The notes below the pieces were generated by a model. It was not told the DNA's origin, made no database searches, and worked only from the letters and a program-made list of their open reading frames with translations. The position numbers were made by a program, and so were the translations under genes. Shown one piece after another: positions 32,328 to 40,392 of a DNA stretch of 44,479 bases. The stretch comes from Lachnospiraceae bacterium (GTDB lineage Bacteria; Bacillota; Clostridia; Lachnospirales; Lachnospiraceae): positions 1-44,479 of the forward strand of contig JAUNGD010000024.1 in the NCBI GenBank assembly GCA_030524705.1, in the 5' to 3' direction. How positions within the stretch are numbered: position 1 is the stretch's first letter; every line of letters begins with the position of its first letter.

Positions 32328-34088
32328 ATGGGTTATACTGCATTATACCGGAAATTCAGGCCGGATTCCTTTGCGGATGTGAAGGGACAGGATCATATTG
32401 TAAAAACACTCAGAAATCAGATCATGGCAGACCGTATCGGACATGCATATCTTTTCTGCGGTACAAGGGGCACCGGAAAAACCACGATTGCCAAGATTTT
32501 TGCTAAAGCAGTCAACTGCGAACATCCGGTAGAAGGCAATCCCTGTAATGAATGTGCATCCTGCCGGGCGATTGCGGCGGGATCCTCCATGAATGTGATT
32601 GAGATAGACGCTGCGTCCAACAATGGTGTAGACAATATCCGGGAGATACGGGAGGAGGTAGCCTATTCTCCGGCGGAGGGAAAATACAAGGTCTATATTA
32701 TTGATGAGGTGCATATGCTTTCCATCGGAGCTTTCAATGCGCTGCTTAAGACATTGGAAGAGCCGCCCTCTTATGTCATTTTTATTCTGGCGACCACGGA
32801 GGCCCATAAAATTCCGATCACGATTCTCTCACGGTGCCAGCGTTATGATTTCCGCAGGATTTCCCAGGATACGATACAGGCGCGTCTGGCAGAGCTGATG
32901 GAGCAGGAACAGGTTGAAGCAGAGGAGCGGGCGCTGCGTTATATCGCCAAAAAGGGCGATGGTTCGCTGCGGGATTCCTTAAGCCTTTTGGATCAGTGCA
33001 TTGCCTTTTATCTTGGAGAAAAGCTGACCTATGATAAGGTACTGGAAGTATTGGGAGCAGTCGATACGGAAGTGTTCAGTGATCTGCTGAGAAAGATCCT
33101 GAAGGAGGATCTTGTGGCAGTGATCAGTACCCTGGAAAAACTGATTATGCAGGGACGTGACCTGACGCAGTTTGTAAATGATTTCACATGGTATATGCGT
33201 AACCTTATGCTTTTGAAGGCCTCTGATGATATGGAGGATGTACTGGATGTTTCGACAGAAAATCTGGCGCAGCTTCAGGAAGAGGCCGGGATGATCCGCA
33301 GCGATACGCTGATGCGTTTTATAAGGATTTTCTCTGAGCTGGCAAACAATATCCGCTATGCGACGAACAAGAGAGTCCTGCTGGAGCTGGCCCTGATCAA
33401 GCTGTGTAAGCCTGAAGCGGAGCGGGATGAGATTTCCCTTGTGGAACGGATTCGAAAGCTGGAAAAGCGGATGGAGCAGATTAGTACAGGAGCCGTAATT
33501 GCGAACAATCCTATGGCGCAGGGCCAGAAAATGACGGCCGCATATCCGGGAGATATGCCGGCAGATTATGGGCCGGGGGCGTACCCGGGGAGCATGCCGG
33601 CAGATTATGGGCCGGAGGCGTATCCGGAAAATATACCGGCGGATTATATGGCAGAGGCGTATTCTGGAGCGGCGGCGCAGCCGGGAACCGGGGGATTTGC
33701 GGCGAATGGTCCTTCCGGGATGAATTACCCGAAGGCAGCGCCGGAGGATCTGCGGCAGGTTCGGGCTATGTGGAAAAACATTATTGCGGAGACTACCGGC
33801 ATGTTCCGGGTAGTTCTTGCAGCCGCAGAGCCGAAATTCAATGCGCAGGATGAACAGGACGGAAAACTGTACGTTGTATTTGCAGATTTTCTTGCGGAGC
33901 GTTATATTGATAACAGGGAGCGAAAAGCGGAGCTGGAGCAGATAATAGCAGACCGGACCGGAAAAAAGGTGGAGGTCAGATTTGTTTTGGCGGCGGATGA
34001 GGGTATTCAGCGCGGAAATCTTTCTTCGATTAATATTGAGGAAAGAATTCACGAATTTATTCATACAGATATAGAAATTGAGGATTAA
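32328..34088 (+). CDS. dnaX: DNA polymerase III subunit gamma/tau
   Basis: This 586-residue clamp-loader ATPase has Walker A GTRGTGKTT, a zinc-finger cysteine set (including CNECASC), Walker B YIIDEVHMLS and the sensor ILSRCQRYDF in its first 240 residues, followed by the lid and collar domains. It loads the sliding clamp during replication. A Pro-Ala-Asp-Tyr-rich linker with three 13-residue repeats (33540-33656) separates the core from a C-terminal tau-like domain. ATG 32328 follows GGAGGAAATGGC; a slightly earlier frame start lacks a ribosome binding site. dnaX, ybaB and recR form a compact operon. Confidence 0.95.
   Translation: MGYTALYRKFRPDSFADVKGQDHIVKTLRNQIMADRIGHAYLFCGTRGTGKTTIAKIFAKAVNCEHPVEGNPCNECASCRAIAAGSSMNVIEIDAASNNGVDNIREIREEVAYSPAEGKYKVYIIDEVHMLSIGAFNALLKTLEEPPSYVIFILATTEAHKIPITILSRCQRYDFRRISQDTIQARLAELMEQEQVEAEERALRYIAKKGDGSLRDSLSLLDQCIAFYLGEKLTYDKVLEVLGAVDTEVFSDLLRKILKEDLVAVISTLEKLIMQGRDLTQFVNDFTWYMRNLMLLKASDDMEDVLDVSTENLAQLQEEAGMIRSDTLMRFIRIFSELANNIRYATNKRVLLELALIKLCKPEAERDEISLVERIRKLEKRMEQISTGAVIANNPMAQGQKMTAAYPGDMPADYGPGAYPGSMPADYGPEAYPENIPADYMAEAYSGAAAQPGTGGFAANGPSGMNYPKAAPEDLRQVRAMWKNIIAETTGMFRVVLAAAEPKFNAQDEQDGKLYVVFADFLAERYIDNRERKAELEQIIADRTGKKVEVRFVLAADEGIQRGNLSSINIEERIHEFIHTDIEIED
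33540..33656 (+). repeat. Three 39-bp in-frame tandem repeats inside dnaX
   Basis: Units start at 33540, 33579 and 33618, with a partial fourth from 33657. The 13-residue unit is close to AYPGxMPADYGPE. Copies 1 and 2 are nearly identical at the DNA level, copy 3 has diverged. The region encodes a disordered linker and may vary in copy number between strains. Confidence 0.85.
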
Positions 34089-34130
34089 AACTGATACAAT
34101 AAGACCCAGAACAATAATGGAGGAAAAAAT

Positions 34131-34481
34131 ATGGCAAAGCGTGGAGGATTCCCGGGCGGTATGCCGGGCAACATGAATAATCTGATGAAGCAGGCACAGA
34201 AGATGCAGAAGCAGATGGAGGAAAATCAGAAGGCACTGGAAGAGAAGGAATTTACATCATCCGCAGGAGGCGGAGCTGTTGAGGTGACAATTTCCGGGAA
34301 AAAGGAAGTGACAAAGGTGAAGCTTTCTGAGGAAGTGGTGGATCCTGATGATATTGAAATGCTGGAGGATCTGATCGTTGCAGCAACAAATGAGGCTCTG
34401 AGACAGGTGGAAGAGGCGGCTGCCTCTGCCATGTCAAAACTGACAGGCGGTCTTGGAGGATTGGGAGGTTTTGGATTCTGA
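34131..34481 (+). CDS. YbaB/EbfC family nucleoid-associated protein
   Basis: This 116-residue protein has a Gly/Met-rich N-terminus ([20 protein letters not shown]), the coiled-coil and beta core of YbaB ([20 protein letters not shown], then [13 protein letters not shown]) and a Gly-rich C-terminal tail. The family binds DNA as a dimer and is nearly always encoded between dnaX and recR, as here. Its stop overlaps the recR start by one base. AGGAGGA-like GGAGGAAAAAAT precedes ATG 34131. Confidence 0.95.
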   Translation: MAKRGGFPGGMPGNMNNLMKQAQKMQKQMEENQKALEEKEFTSSAGGGAVEVTISGKKEVTKVKLSEEVVDPDDIEMLEDLIVAATNEALRQVEEAAASAMSKLTGGLGGLGGFGF

Positions 34482-35077
34482 TGGATTATTATGGAAGGCA
34501 GATGTCAAAGCTGATCGAACAGCTTTCTTCTTTGCCGGGCATTGGCGGTAAATCCGCACAGCGCCTGGCTTTTCACATTGTTCACATGCCGAAGGAGCAG
34601 GTGGAGCAGCTGACGAATGCCATCACGGACGCCCGCAATAATATCCGGTACTGCAAAGAATGCTTTACCCTGACAGATCAGGAGACCTGTCCTATTTGCA
34701 GCAATCCGGCCAGAGACAAAAAGACTATCATGGTGGTTGAGAACACCAGGGATCTGGCGGCCTATGAGAAAACTGGCAAATACGAGGGCGTTTATCATGT
34801 ACTGCATGGGGCCATATCGCCGATGCTGGGGATAGGGCCGGGGGATATCCGGCTGAAGGAGCTGATGCAGCGTCTTCAGGGAGACGTGAATGAGGTCATC
34901 ATCGCGACAAATTCCAGTCTGGAGGGTGAGACTACGGCAATGTATATCAGTAAGCTGATCAAACCCACCGGGATCAAGGTGACCCGTATTGCCAGCGGCG
35001 TTCCGGTGGGCGGTGATCTGGAATACATAGATGAGGTTACGCTTTTGCGTGCACTGGAAGGAAGAACTACTCTGTAG
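34481..35077 (+). CDS. recR: Recombination protein RecR
   Basis: This 198-residue protein has the RecR layout: helix-hairpin-helix near residues 10-30 ([15 protein letters not shown]), a four-cysteine zinc site (Cys58, Cys61, Cys70, Cys73), a Toprim domain from about residue 81 ([14 protein letters not shown]) and a C-terminal Walker-B-like end. It acts with RecF and RecO in loading RecA at gaps. The start overlaps the ybaB stop (TGATG). Length is normal for the family. Confidence 0.96.
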   Translation: MDYYGRQMSKLIEQLSSLPGIGGKSAQRLAFHIVHMPKEQVEQLTNAITDARNNIRYCKECFTLTDQETCPICSNPARDKKTIMVVENTRDLAAYEKTGKYEGVYHVLHGAISPMLGIGPGDIRLKELMQRLQGDVNEVIIATNSSLEGETTAMYISKLIKPTGIKVTRIASGVPVGGDLEYIDEVTLLRALEGRTTL

Positions 35078-35142
35078 GCCAGAACCGCAAAATCTATATA
35101 AGAAATAGCTGTGTTGGCTGGATTCTGCGTTTCTGCAGTACG

Positions 35143-35697
35143 TCAGTTCATACATGCTTCAAGTATGCAGCCGCAGATCATATCGGCCATGGAGGAGATT
35201 GTAGAAAGCCGGGCAGTCTGCAGATCAAGATAAGGCTGGCTGCTTTTGCTGTTTGCAATACCTGTAATAGAAATATCGCCAATTTGCGGCAGGTTTTTAC
35301 AGACGCCAGCTCCCGGATGCAGGGGGCCCGGGCGCACGAATACCCCGCCAATATGTTCATAAGCGCCGAGAGAAGCATCAACCGCAAGGATAATGCGGTC
35401 AGAATGCTTCTTTTTTATTTGTACAATTGTCTCAGGCAGATTCAGGGCATGGACGGTGTTCTGCAGCGTTCCATAAATGGGCAGATGTTTTCCGGCAGAT
35501 TTATTAAGCATAGTTCCTACCAGCGGTCCAAGACAGTCTCCAATAATGCGGTCGGTGCCAATACATAAAATAACGGGAGGGATACTCTGAACAGGAAAGT
35601 CTGCGAGTATCCTTTTAAGATGTTGAGGGTCCAGGACATCGGCGCCAGCCGTTCCTGAAAGGCGGACTGATAAAAAACGAGATTTAAGGCGATCCAT
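35143..35697 (-). CDS. yyaC: Spore protein YyaC (putative germination-protease-like hydrolase)
   Basis: This 184-residue protein matches the YyaC family: ILCIGTDRIIGDCLGPLVGTML, YGTLQNTVHALNL, AVDASLG and a Gly-rich GGVFVRPGPLHPGAGVCKNLPQIGD block, related in fold to the Gpr spore protease and hydrogenase maturation proteases. It is sporulation-associated; its exact substrate is unknown. ATG 35697 has GGAGG upstream; the longer upstream frame is not coding. It converges with recR and is divergent from the LysM protein gene. Confidence 0.88.
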   Translation of the reverse strand: MDRLKSRFLSVRLSGTAGADVLDPQHLKRILADFPVQSIPPVILCIGTDRIIGDCLGPLVGTMLNKSAGKHLPIYGTLQNTVHALNLPETIVQIKKKHSDRIILAVDASLGAYEHIGGVFVRPGPLHPGAGVCKNLPQIGDISITGIANSKSSQPYLDLQTARLSTISSMADMICGCILEACMN

Positions 35698-35754
35698 AAG
35701 AAACCTCCGGAAAATATTTGTGTAAATGTCTGGCTGTATGAAACGATTCTTTTT

Positions 35755-35783
35755 ATTGTATCCAGGATGAATGGGAAGTATAC
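35755..35783 (-). promoter_or_regulatory. Possible sporulation (SigE-like) promoter of yyaC
   Basis: On the minus strand GTATACT and GATACAAT are separated by 14 bp, near the SigE pattern (-35 GHATATT, -10 CATACANT). It lies about 58 bp upstream of the start codon. The match is imperfect and needs experimental support. Confidence 0.35.
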
Positions 35784-35887
35784 AAAAAATATTTTTTGAA
35801 AAAATCAGTTTTTGTCCATGAAATACTAAATTCTGCATAAAGTATATGGTAAGGTTATGTGAACATGGCAAAAGGAGTGAGAGGAGT

Positions 35888-37213
35888 ATGGAAAAAGAAA
35901 CGGCATTGCCGAAAAACATACGCCAGATAGGAGACATTCAGGGAAAAGAAAAGATCTGTATTGAAGATTATGTCATGACGTACATCCGAAAAAAGGAACC
36001 ACAGGAGGAATCAGGATATCTGGGAATCTTTCTCGGGGAGCGGAAAGAGACGGAAGAAGCCGTTTATGTGTTTATTCGGGGGATTCTGGAAATAGCTTTC
36101 GAAATACAGGAAGAGGAGCAGGAGCGTGAGACAAAAAGCAGGATGAAAGAAGCGCTGGAACGGGAACGGGTGGAATATTTTCCGGGATGGGATGTGCTGG
36201 GCTGCTGTATCATCGGAGCATATCAGACAAAACAGCTTGAAATGCTCTCGGAGATGGTACCGGAATCCGGACAGATAATTTATCATTTGCAGGAGCAGGA
36301 GGAGACGCTTTTCTGGAAGGAAAGTGAGCAGTACAGAAGAATAAAGGGATATTTTGTATTTTATGAGCAGAACCGGAAGATGCAGGAATACCTTGCAGAG
36401 GTATTTAAGGATGACAGTGTTGAAAAGGAAAGCCTGCCAGATCGGGCAATCAAGAGTTTTCGGGAGAAGGTAAAGGAAAAAAGCGAGAAAAAAACGGGCA
36501 GCCTGCTAAAACTTGCCAGTTCATTTTTCGTAGTGACTGTGTTGGTTATTGGAGCGATTGTGGTGAATCGGATTGATGAGATTCGGAATGTGGGTAATAG
36601 CACATTTTCTGAATATGAAGTATTGTCAAATCAGATTCAGCAGGAAGGCGAACGCCTGCCGGCAACAAATTATATTGCGAAAGAGCAGGAGAGTGGAGCG
36701 ATGACAGGAGAAGATCCGGCGGGCGGAAACGCGGGCGTCCTGCTGCAAGCAGCGAATGTGGAAAATGAGAGCAGCCCGCAGGACACGGTAGATGCAGAGA
36801 ACACGGATAATCTGCAGAGTGTGGCAAATGCAGGAAATATGGATAATCCGCAGAGTGTGGCAAATGCAGAAAGTACAGATAGTCTGCAGGATGTGGCAAA
36901 TATGGAAAGCACAAATGGCCTGCAGGATATCGCAGATGCAGAAATCGCGAATGGCTCTCAGGACAGCGCAGCCATAGAAGAAGCAGGTATGGAACACACG
37001 GGGAGTACGGGTGCCGATACGCCGGAATCTGAAGCCAGCGAAGCATCATCAAGAGCCATCCGGGCGTCGTACGTTATCAAAGAGGGGGATACACTGGCGA
37101 ACATATGCAGCAAATATTACGGCAGCCTTGATCGGGTAGAAGAGATCTGCGATGCCAACAATATTGCAGATGCCAATATGATAATGCCTGGTCAGAAAAT
37201 TGTGCTTCCATAG
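35888..37213 (+). CDS. Single-pass membrane protein with C-terminal LysM domain
   Basis: The 441-residue product has a cytoplasmic N-terminal domain (1-200) with IEDYVMTYIRKK, YLGIFLGE and EYFPGWDVLGCCIIGAY blocks that resemble a JAB/MPN-type fold without the His-x-His metal motif, a membrane segment (about 204-227), six degenerate 12-residue repeats (290-361) and a LysM domain (395-441, YVIKEGDTLANICSKYYGS). LysM binds peptidoglycan, so the protein may link a cytoplasmic sensor or scaffold to the wall. The MPN-like assignment is tentative. GAGAGGAG precedes ATG 35888. It is followed by two other membrane-associated genes, possibly a related group. Confidence 0.8.
   Translation: MEKETALPKNIRQIGDIQGKEKICIEDYVMTYIRKKEPQEESGYLGIFLGERKETEEAVYVFIRGILEIAFEIQEEEQERETKSRMKEALERERVEYFPGWDVLGCCIIGAYQTKQLEMLSEMVPESGQIIYHLQEQEETLFWKESEQYRRIKGYFVFYEQNRKMQEYLAEVFKDDSVEKESLPDRAIKSFREKVKEKSEKKTGSLLKLASSFFVVTVLVIGAIVVNRIDEIRNVGNSTFSEYEVLSNQIQQEGERLPATNYIAKEQESGAMTGEDPAGGNAGVLLQAANVENESSPQDTVDAENTDNLQSVANAGNMDNPQSVANAESTDSLQDVANMESTNGLQDIADAEIANGSQDSAAIEEAGMEHTGSTGADTPESEASEASSRAIRASYVIKEGDTLANICSKYYGSLDRVEEICDANNIADANMIMPGQKIVLP
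36755..36970 (+). repeat. Six 36-bp degenerate tandem repeats in the LysM protein gene
   Basis: They encode 12-residue units near NAESTDNLQSVA, in an extracytoplasmic spacer between the membrane segment and the LysM domain. Units 2 to 5 are the most alike; units 1 and 6 have diverged. Confidence 0.85.
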
Positions 37214-37275
37214 GAACTGCTGTTCTTCGGAACGATAAGGAAATTTAAGGAGCGATAAGAAAATTTAAGGCCAGG

Positions 37276-37304
37276 TTGCGTTTGCGGGCAGATTCTGCTA
37301 TGAT
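37276..37304 (+). promoter_or_regulatory. Promoter ahead of the propeller-like membrane protein gene
   Basis: TTGCGT (37276-37281) and TATGAT (37299-37304) are 17 bp apart. Just upstream (37233-37272) lie two copies of a 20-bp AT-rich unit, CGATAAGRAAATTTAAGG-type. About 145 bp of leader precede the start codon. Confidence 0.5.
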
Positions 37305-37450
37305 AACATATCAGGGCAAACTTTTATTGGGATATGGGAGCATTTTGATTCTCCTGTATCGCAGGCTCTAAAATAATATATGCAAAAACGGTATTTGGGG
37401 TAACTGTGAAAAGGAAAGCAGTCAGGGAAATCAGACGGCAGGTATGATAC

Positions 37451-38746
37451 ATGAATAAAGATAAATGGAAAGATATTTCGGGGAATCTGTTGAGACAACT
37501 TCATTTTTTAAGAATAGAAGAAGACCCGGAACAGGAAGATGAGATACAGGTAGAAGAAAGGCCATTATCTTCCGGCAATATCTCAAAAAAGGATTTGCCG
37601 GAAGGTGATTTAAAGGAAAAGCTTGAGAGAAACCGCAGATGGGTATTTCGCAGAAGGATAGTGCTTCTGGTTCTTGCGGTACTTACTATCGGGGGCTTTG
37701 TACTGTATAACAGAATGTATACGTTTACGGATTATGTAATTGTGGATTCGTATGAGAACGAAGTGGCGTCAGGAAGTAAGTATGAGGCAGTCGGGAAAAA
37801 TATTTACCGGTACAATTCCGACGGAGTTTCCTGCGTCAGCCGCAAAAATGAGCTGAAATGGAGCATTACATACAATATGCAGGCTCCGATTGCGGATGTC
37901 TGTGGCGAGACGATGGCAGTTGCGGAGCAGCAGGGCAATCAGGTTTATGTAGTGAACAAAGACGGACTTGTGGGAAATTTTGAGACGCTGCTTCCGATTC
38001 TCAAAGTTCGTGTTTCGAAGCAGGGAGTTGTAGCAGTAGTACTGCAGGAAGAAAATGTTACCTGGGTCAATCTGTATCAGTCAGACGGCACCTCGATTGC
38101 GAATGATAAAACCACGGTCGCAGAGTCTGGGTATCCTCTGGATATCGATTTGTCTCCGGACGGACAGAAGCTGGCCGTATCCTATCTTGGCATCAGGGAA
38201 GGAATCATTAACAGCCGCGTAGTATTTTATCATTTCGGAGCCGCCGGACAATCTGCAGATAATCATATCGTGAACAGTGAGAGCTACACCGAAACAGTTA
38301 TACCAGAGGTATATTTTACAGATAATTCCAGAGCGGTAGCTGTTGCGGATAATGGATTTATGGTATTTAAAGGCAGCGATGTTCCAAAACAGTCCGCATC
38401 TGTGGCCTTTGAGGAGGAGATTGTCAGCACCTTCCATGATGAAAGCAGGATTGGCTTCCTGTTTCGGAGTACGGATGAGAAATACCCGTACCGAATGGAG
38501 CTGTACAGTTACAGTGGCAGAAAAAAGGCGTCCAGAGAGATGGATGCGGAATTTGATAAAATAAAAATTCAAAATGGCCAGATTCTGATGTATAGTGATA
38601 ATCACTGCGATATCTTTCTTTCTTCCGGAAGAAAAAGGTTCTCGTCCGCATATGAAAAAGAAATTGTTGATGTATTTTATTTTTCAGAGTTCAGGAAGTA
38701 TATGGTCATTACGCAGGACAGCTTTGACAGGATAAAGGTCAGCTAG
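37451..38746 (+). CDS. Membrane-anchored beta-propeller-like protein (DUF5711-type, tentative)
   Basis: This 431-residue protein has a charged cytoplasmic N-terminus, one membrane segment (about residues 75-95, IVLLVLAVLTIGGFVLYNRM) and a large extracytoplasmic domain of repeated beta-strand units, including SPDGQKLAVSYL, which is typical of WD40-like or YVTN propeller blades. I recall similar proteins in Lachnospiraceae grouped as DUF5711, but I cannot verify this here. Function is unknown. It lies 49 bp upstream of the CvpA-family gene, suggesting co-transcription. Confidence 0.75.
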   Translation: MNKDKWKDISGNLLRQLHFLRIEEDPEQEDEIQVEERPLSSGNISKKDLPEGDLKEKLERNRRWVFRRRIVLLVLAVLTIGGFVLYNRMYTFTDYVIVDSYENEVASGSKYEAVGKNIYRYNSDGVSCVSRKNELKWSITYNMQAPIADVCGETMAVAEQQGNQVYVVNKDGLVGNFETLLPILKVRVSKQGVVAVVLQEENVTWVNLYQSDGTSIANDKTTVAESGYPLDIDLSPDGQKLAVSYLGIREGIINSRVVFYHFGAAGQSADNHIVNSESYTETVIPEVYFTDNSRAVAVADNGFMVFKGSDVPKQSASVAFEEEIVSTFHDESRIGFLFRSTDEKYPYRMELYSYSGRKKASREMDAEFDKIKIQNGQILMYSDNHCDIFLSSGRKRFSSAYEKEIVDVFYFSEFRKYMVITQDSFDRIKVS

Positions 38747-38795
38747 CGGATATGGCCGGCAGAGGCGAAGCTGAACCGCTTAATTTGGAGGAGAT

Positions 38796-39701
38796 ATGAA
38801 TTTACTTGAGATTATTATTATTGTTCTGACGGTAGTACTGGCATTTATGGGATATCGCAGAGGGTTTGTGAGGAAACTTGTTTCTATGCTTTCCTTTGTG
38901 GTTTCGATTGCTCTTGTTTCTATGTTTTTGCCGTATATGACAGATTTTTTGAAAAATAATACTCCAGTGTATGAGTACATTGTAAAACAGTGTCAGCAGG
39001 TGATGGAACAGCAGGTTATGAGTTCTCTGACAGGAGAAAATTCAGGAACTCAGGCTGATGCATACCGGAACATGGGGAGAGATCAGATAAAAAGTCTGAT
39101 GGAGCAGAATGGCTATGACAGCTCTGTTATCGATACCCTCAGTGATGAACAATTGGAACAGTATAAAGAACAGTATATTCAGCAGTATATTGACCAGTAT
39201 ATTGGAGATAATACCGCAGGGCAGAGTATTCAGCTGAATCGAAGCCAGCAGACAGAGTTGATTGATAATCTGCCGCTGCCGGAGATGTTCAAGGATATGT
39301 TGCTGGACTATAATAATAAAGAGGGGTATGCGAGTCTGGGAGTGTCCACTTTCCAGGAGTATATTGTCAACTTTATTGCAACCGTGATCCTGAATGTGAT
39401 ATCTTTTATTGCTGCAGTGATTGTAGTGCAGGTATTCCTCCGGGTGGTAATCGCAGCGCTTGATATTTTATCGCACATTCCGCTGATTGGTGGCCTGAAC
39501 AGGCTTTTGGGACTTATGCTGGGGCTTTTACAGGCGCTGTTTTTTATCTGGATCTTCTTTTTGGTACTCTCTATGGCGTCAACGACAGAAACAGGGCTGC
39601 AGCTGATGAATATGGTGCAGAGCAGCCGGCTTCTGGGGTATTTGTATGATTCGAATCTGTTTATGCAGATCGTGATTCAGGCGGCGGCGCTGTTTGTATA
39701 A
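38796..39701 (+). CDS. CvpA-family membrane protein with Gln-rich extracytoplasmic insert
   Basis: This 301-residue protein has N-terminal membrane segments with the CvpA hallmark (LAFMGYRRGFVRKLVSMLS), a hydrophilic Gln/Asp-rich insert (about residues 65-155, with QQVMEQQVM and EQYKEQYIQQYIDQYI) and C-terminal segments (VVIAALDILSHIPLIGGLNRLLG). CvpA was first tied to colicin V production but the family is a broad group of envelope proteins. The long insert is larger than in minimal members. GGAGGAG precedes ATG 38796. It is the last gene of the LysM/propeller/CvpA set. Confidence 0.85.
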   Translation: MNLLEIIIIVLTVVLAFMGYRRGFVRKLVSMLSFVVSIALVSMFLPYMTDFLKNNTPVYEYIVKQCQQVMEQQVMSSLTGENSGTQADAYRNMGRDQIKSLMEQNGYDSSVIDTLSDEQLEQYKEQYIQQYIDQYIGDNTAGQSIQLNRSQQTELIDNLPLPEMFKDMLLDYNNKEGYASLGVSTFQEYIVNFIATVILNVISFIAAVIVVQVFLRVVIAALDILSHIPLIGGLNRLLGLMLGLLQALFFIWIFFLVLSMASTTETGLQLMNMVQSSRLLGYLYDSNLFMQIVIQAAALFV

Positions 39702-39749
39702 ACGGCATGGGACTGTAAATATTGGTACGAGACTGCAGCAAATTTTCGG

Positions 39750-39778
39750 TTGACAAATGTCCGTGTCAGTGGTACACT
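39750..39778 (+). promoter_or_regulatory. Promoter of the tryptophan T-box operon
   Basis: TTGACA (39750-39755) and TACACT (39773-39778) are 17 bp apart, immediately ahead of the T-box leader. Confidence 0.75.
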
Positions 39779-39784
39779 TTAACA

Positions 39785-40064
39785 CAACAAAGGATGAAAC
39801 CGATGAGAAAGAGTAGTAGGCATTCATTGTGAAGTCACAGAGAGCTGCAGATGGTGGGATTGCAGTATGGAACGGATTGCTGAATGGACTTTTGAGGGCG
39901 GCCTGAAATAGAAATTATATGAAGTAGGAGTCGCCGGGAACCGAACCCGTTATCAATCAGGAGTGTATGACAGTACATGCGAAAGTGGACATTACGTCAA
40001 AGTGAGTGGTACCGCGATAATAAGAAATTATTACCGTCTCAGATAAAATCTGAGGCGGTTTTTT
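39785..40064 (+). promoter_or_regulatory. T-box leader, predicted tRNA-Trp sensor
   Basis: The conserved T-box sequence GAGTGGTACCGCG lies at 40004-40016 and is followed by a terminator (CTCAGAT-AAA-ATCTGAG with outer CCG/CGG pairs and six T residues, 40033-40064). Stem I features are visible: AGTA near 39813, the AGAGAGC...GGTGGG apical region at 39840-39858, and a specifier context GAATGGA at 39882-39888 that gives TGG, the Trp codon. Uncharged tRNA-Trp would pair with the specifier and the T-box bulge to allow readthrough into the transporter genes. The bulge reads TGGT, which pairs with a G73 discriminator only by wobble. Confidence 0.85.
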
Positions 40065-40147
40065 GCGCGTTGGCAATGAGCCGTGCGAAGACACCGAAGG
40101 GCAAAATGGACGCTTGCGGACATATTTGCCGGGCGGTGGATTCATAG

Positions 40148-40306
40148 GGCGAAGCCCGCGACCGAGACGGAACGAAGTGCAGTCGAGGTAGCAGCACGGC
40201 TTCCGGTGGAGAGGAGTCGGCGAAGCCCGCGACCGAGACGGAGCAAGGCGGAGTCGAGGTAGCAGCACGGCTTCCGGTAGAGAGGAGTCGGCGAAGCCCG
40301 CGACCG
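40148..40306 (+). repeat. 71-bp GC-rich tandem repeat in the trpX leader
   Basis: Units begin at 40148 and 40219, differ at about six positions, and a third copy starting at 40290 keeps only 17 bases (GGCGAAGCCCGCGACCG). Each start can form a GGC-GAA-GCC hairpin. The repeat lies between the T-box terminator and the trpX start codon, a stretch of about 330 bases with no credible gene. The open frames through it on the minus strand simply reflect its composition. Confidence 0.85.
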
Positions 40307-40392
40307 CGTATCACTTAAAGATAAACACCGGTTACTCCTTTGAAAAAACAAAATCAGGCCGGAGGCCGCACAAAGAAAAGGAGAACAAAATT

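Noticed and set aside
37233-37272. The 20-bp AT-rich repeat as a replication-related iteron
   Set aside because: Only two copies occur, there is no replication initiator gene nearby, and the context is a normal promoter region.
37300-37420. Possible cyclic-di-GMP riboswitch
   Set aside because: CAGGGCAAA is present, but the second conserved block (GGGACGCAAAGCC) and the required stems are missing.
40039-40351. Three overlapping minus-strand frames through the trpX leader
   Set aside because: They are produced by the GC-rich 71-bp repeat and encode repeated Ser/Arg/Pro stretches without start signals; the region is a regulatory leader.
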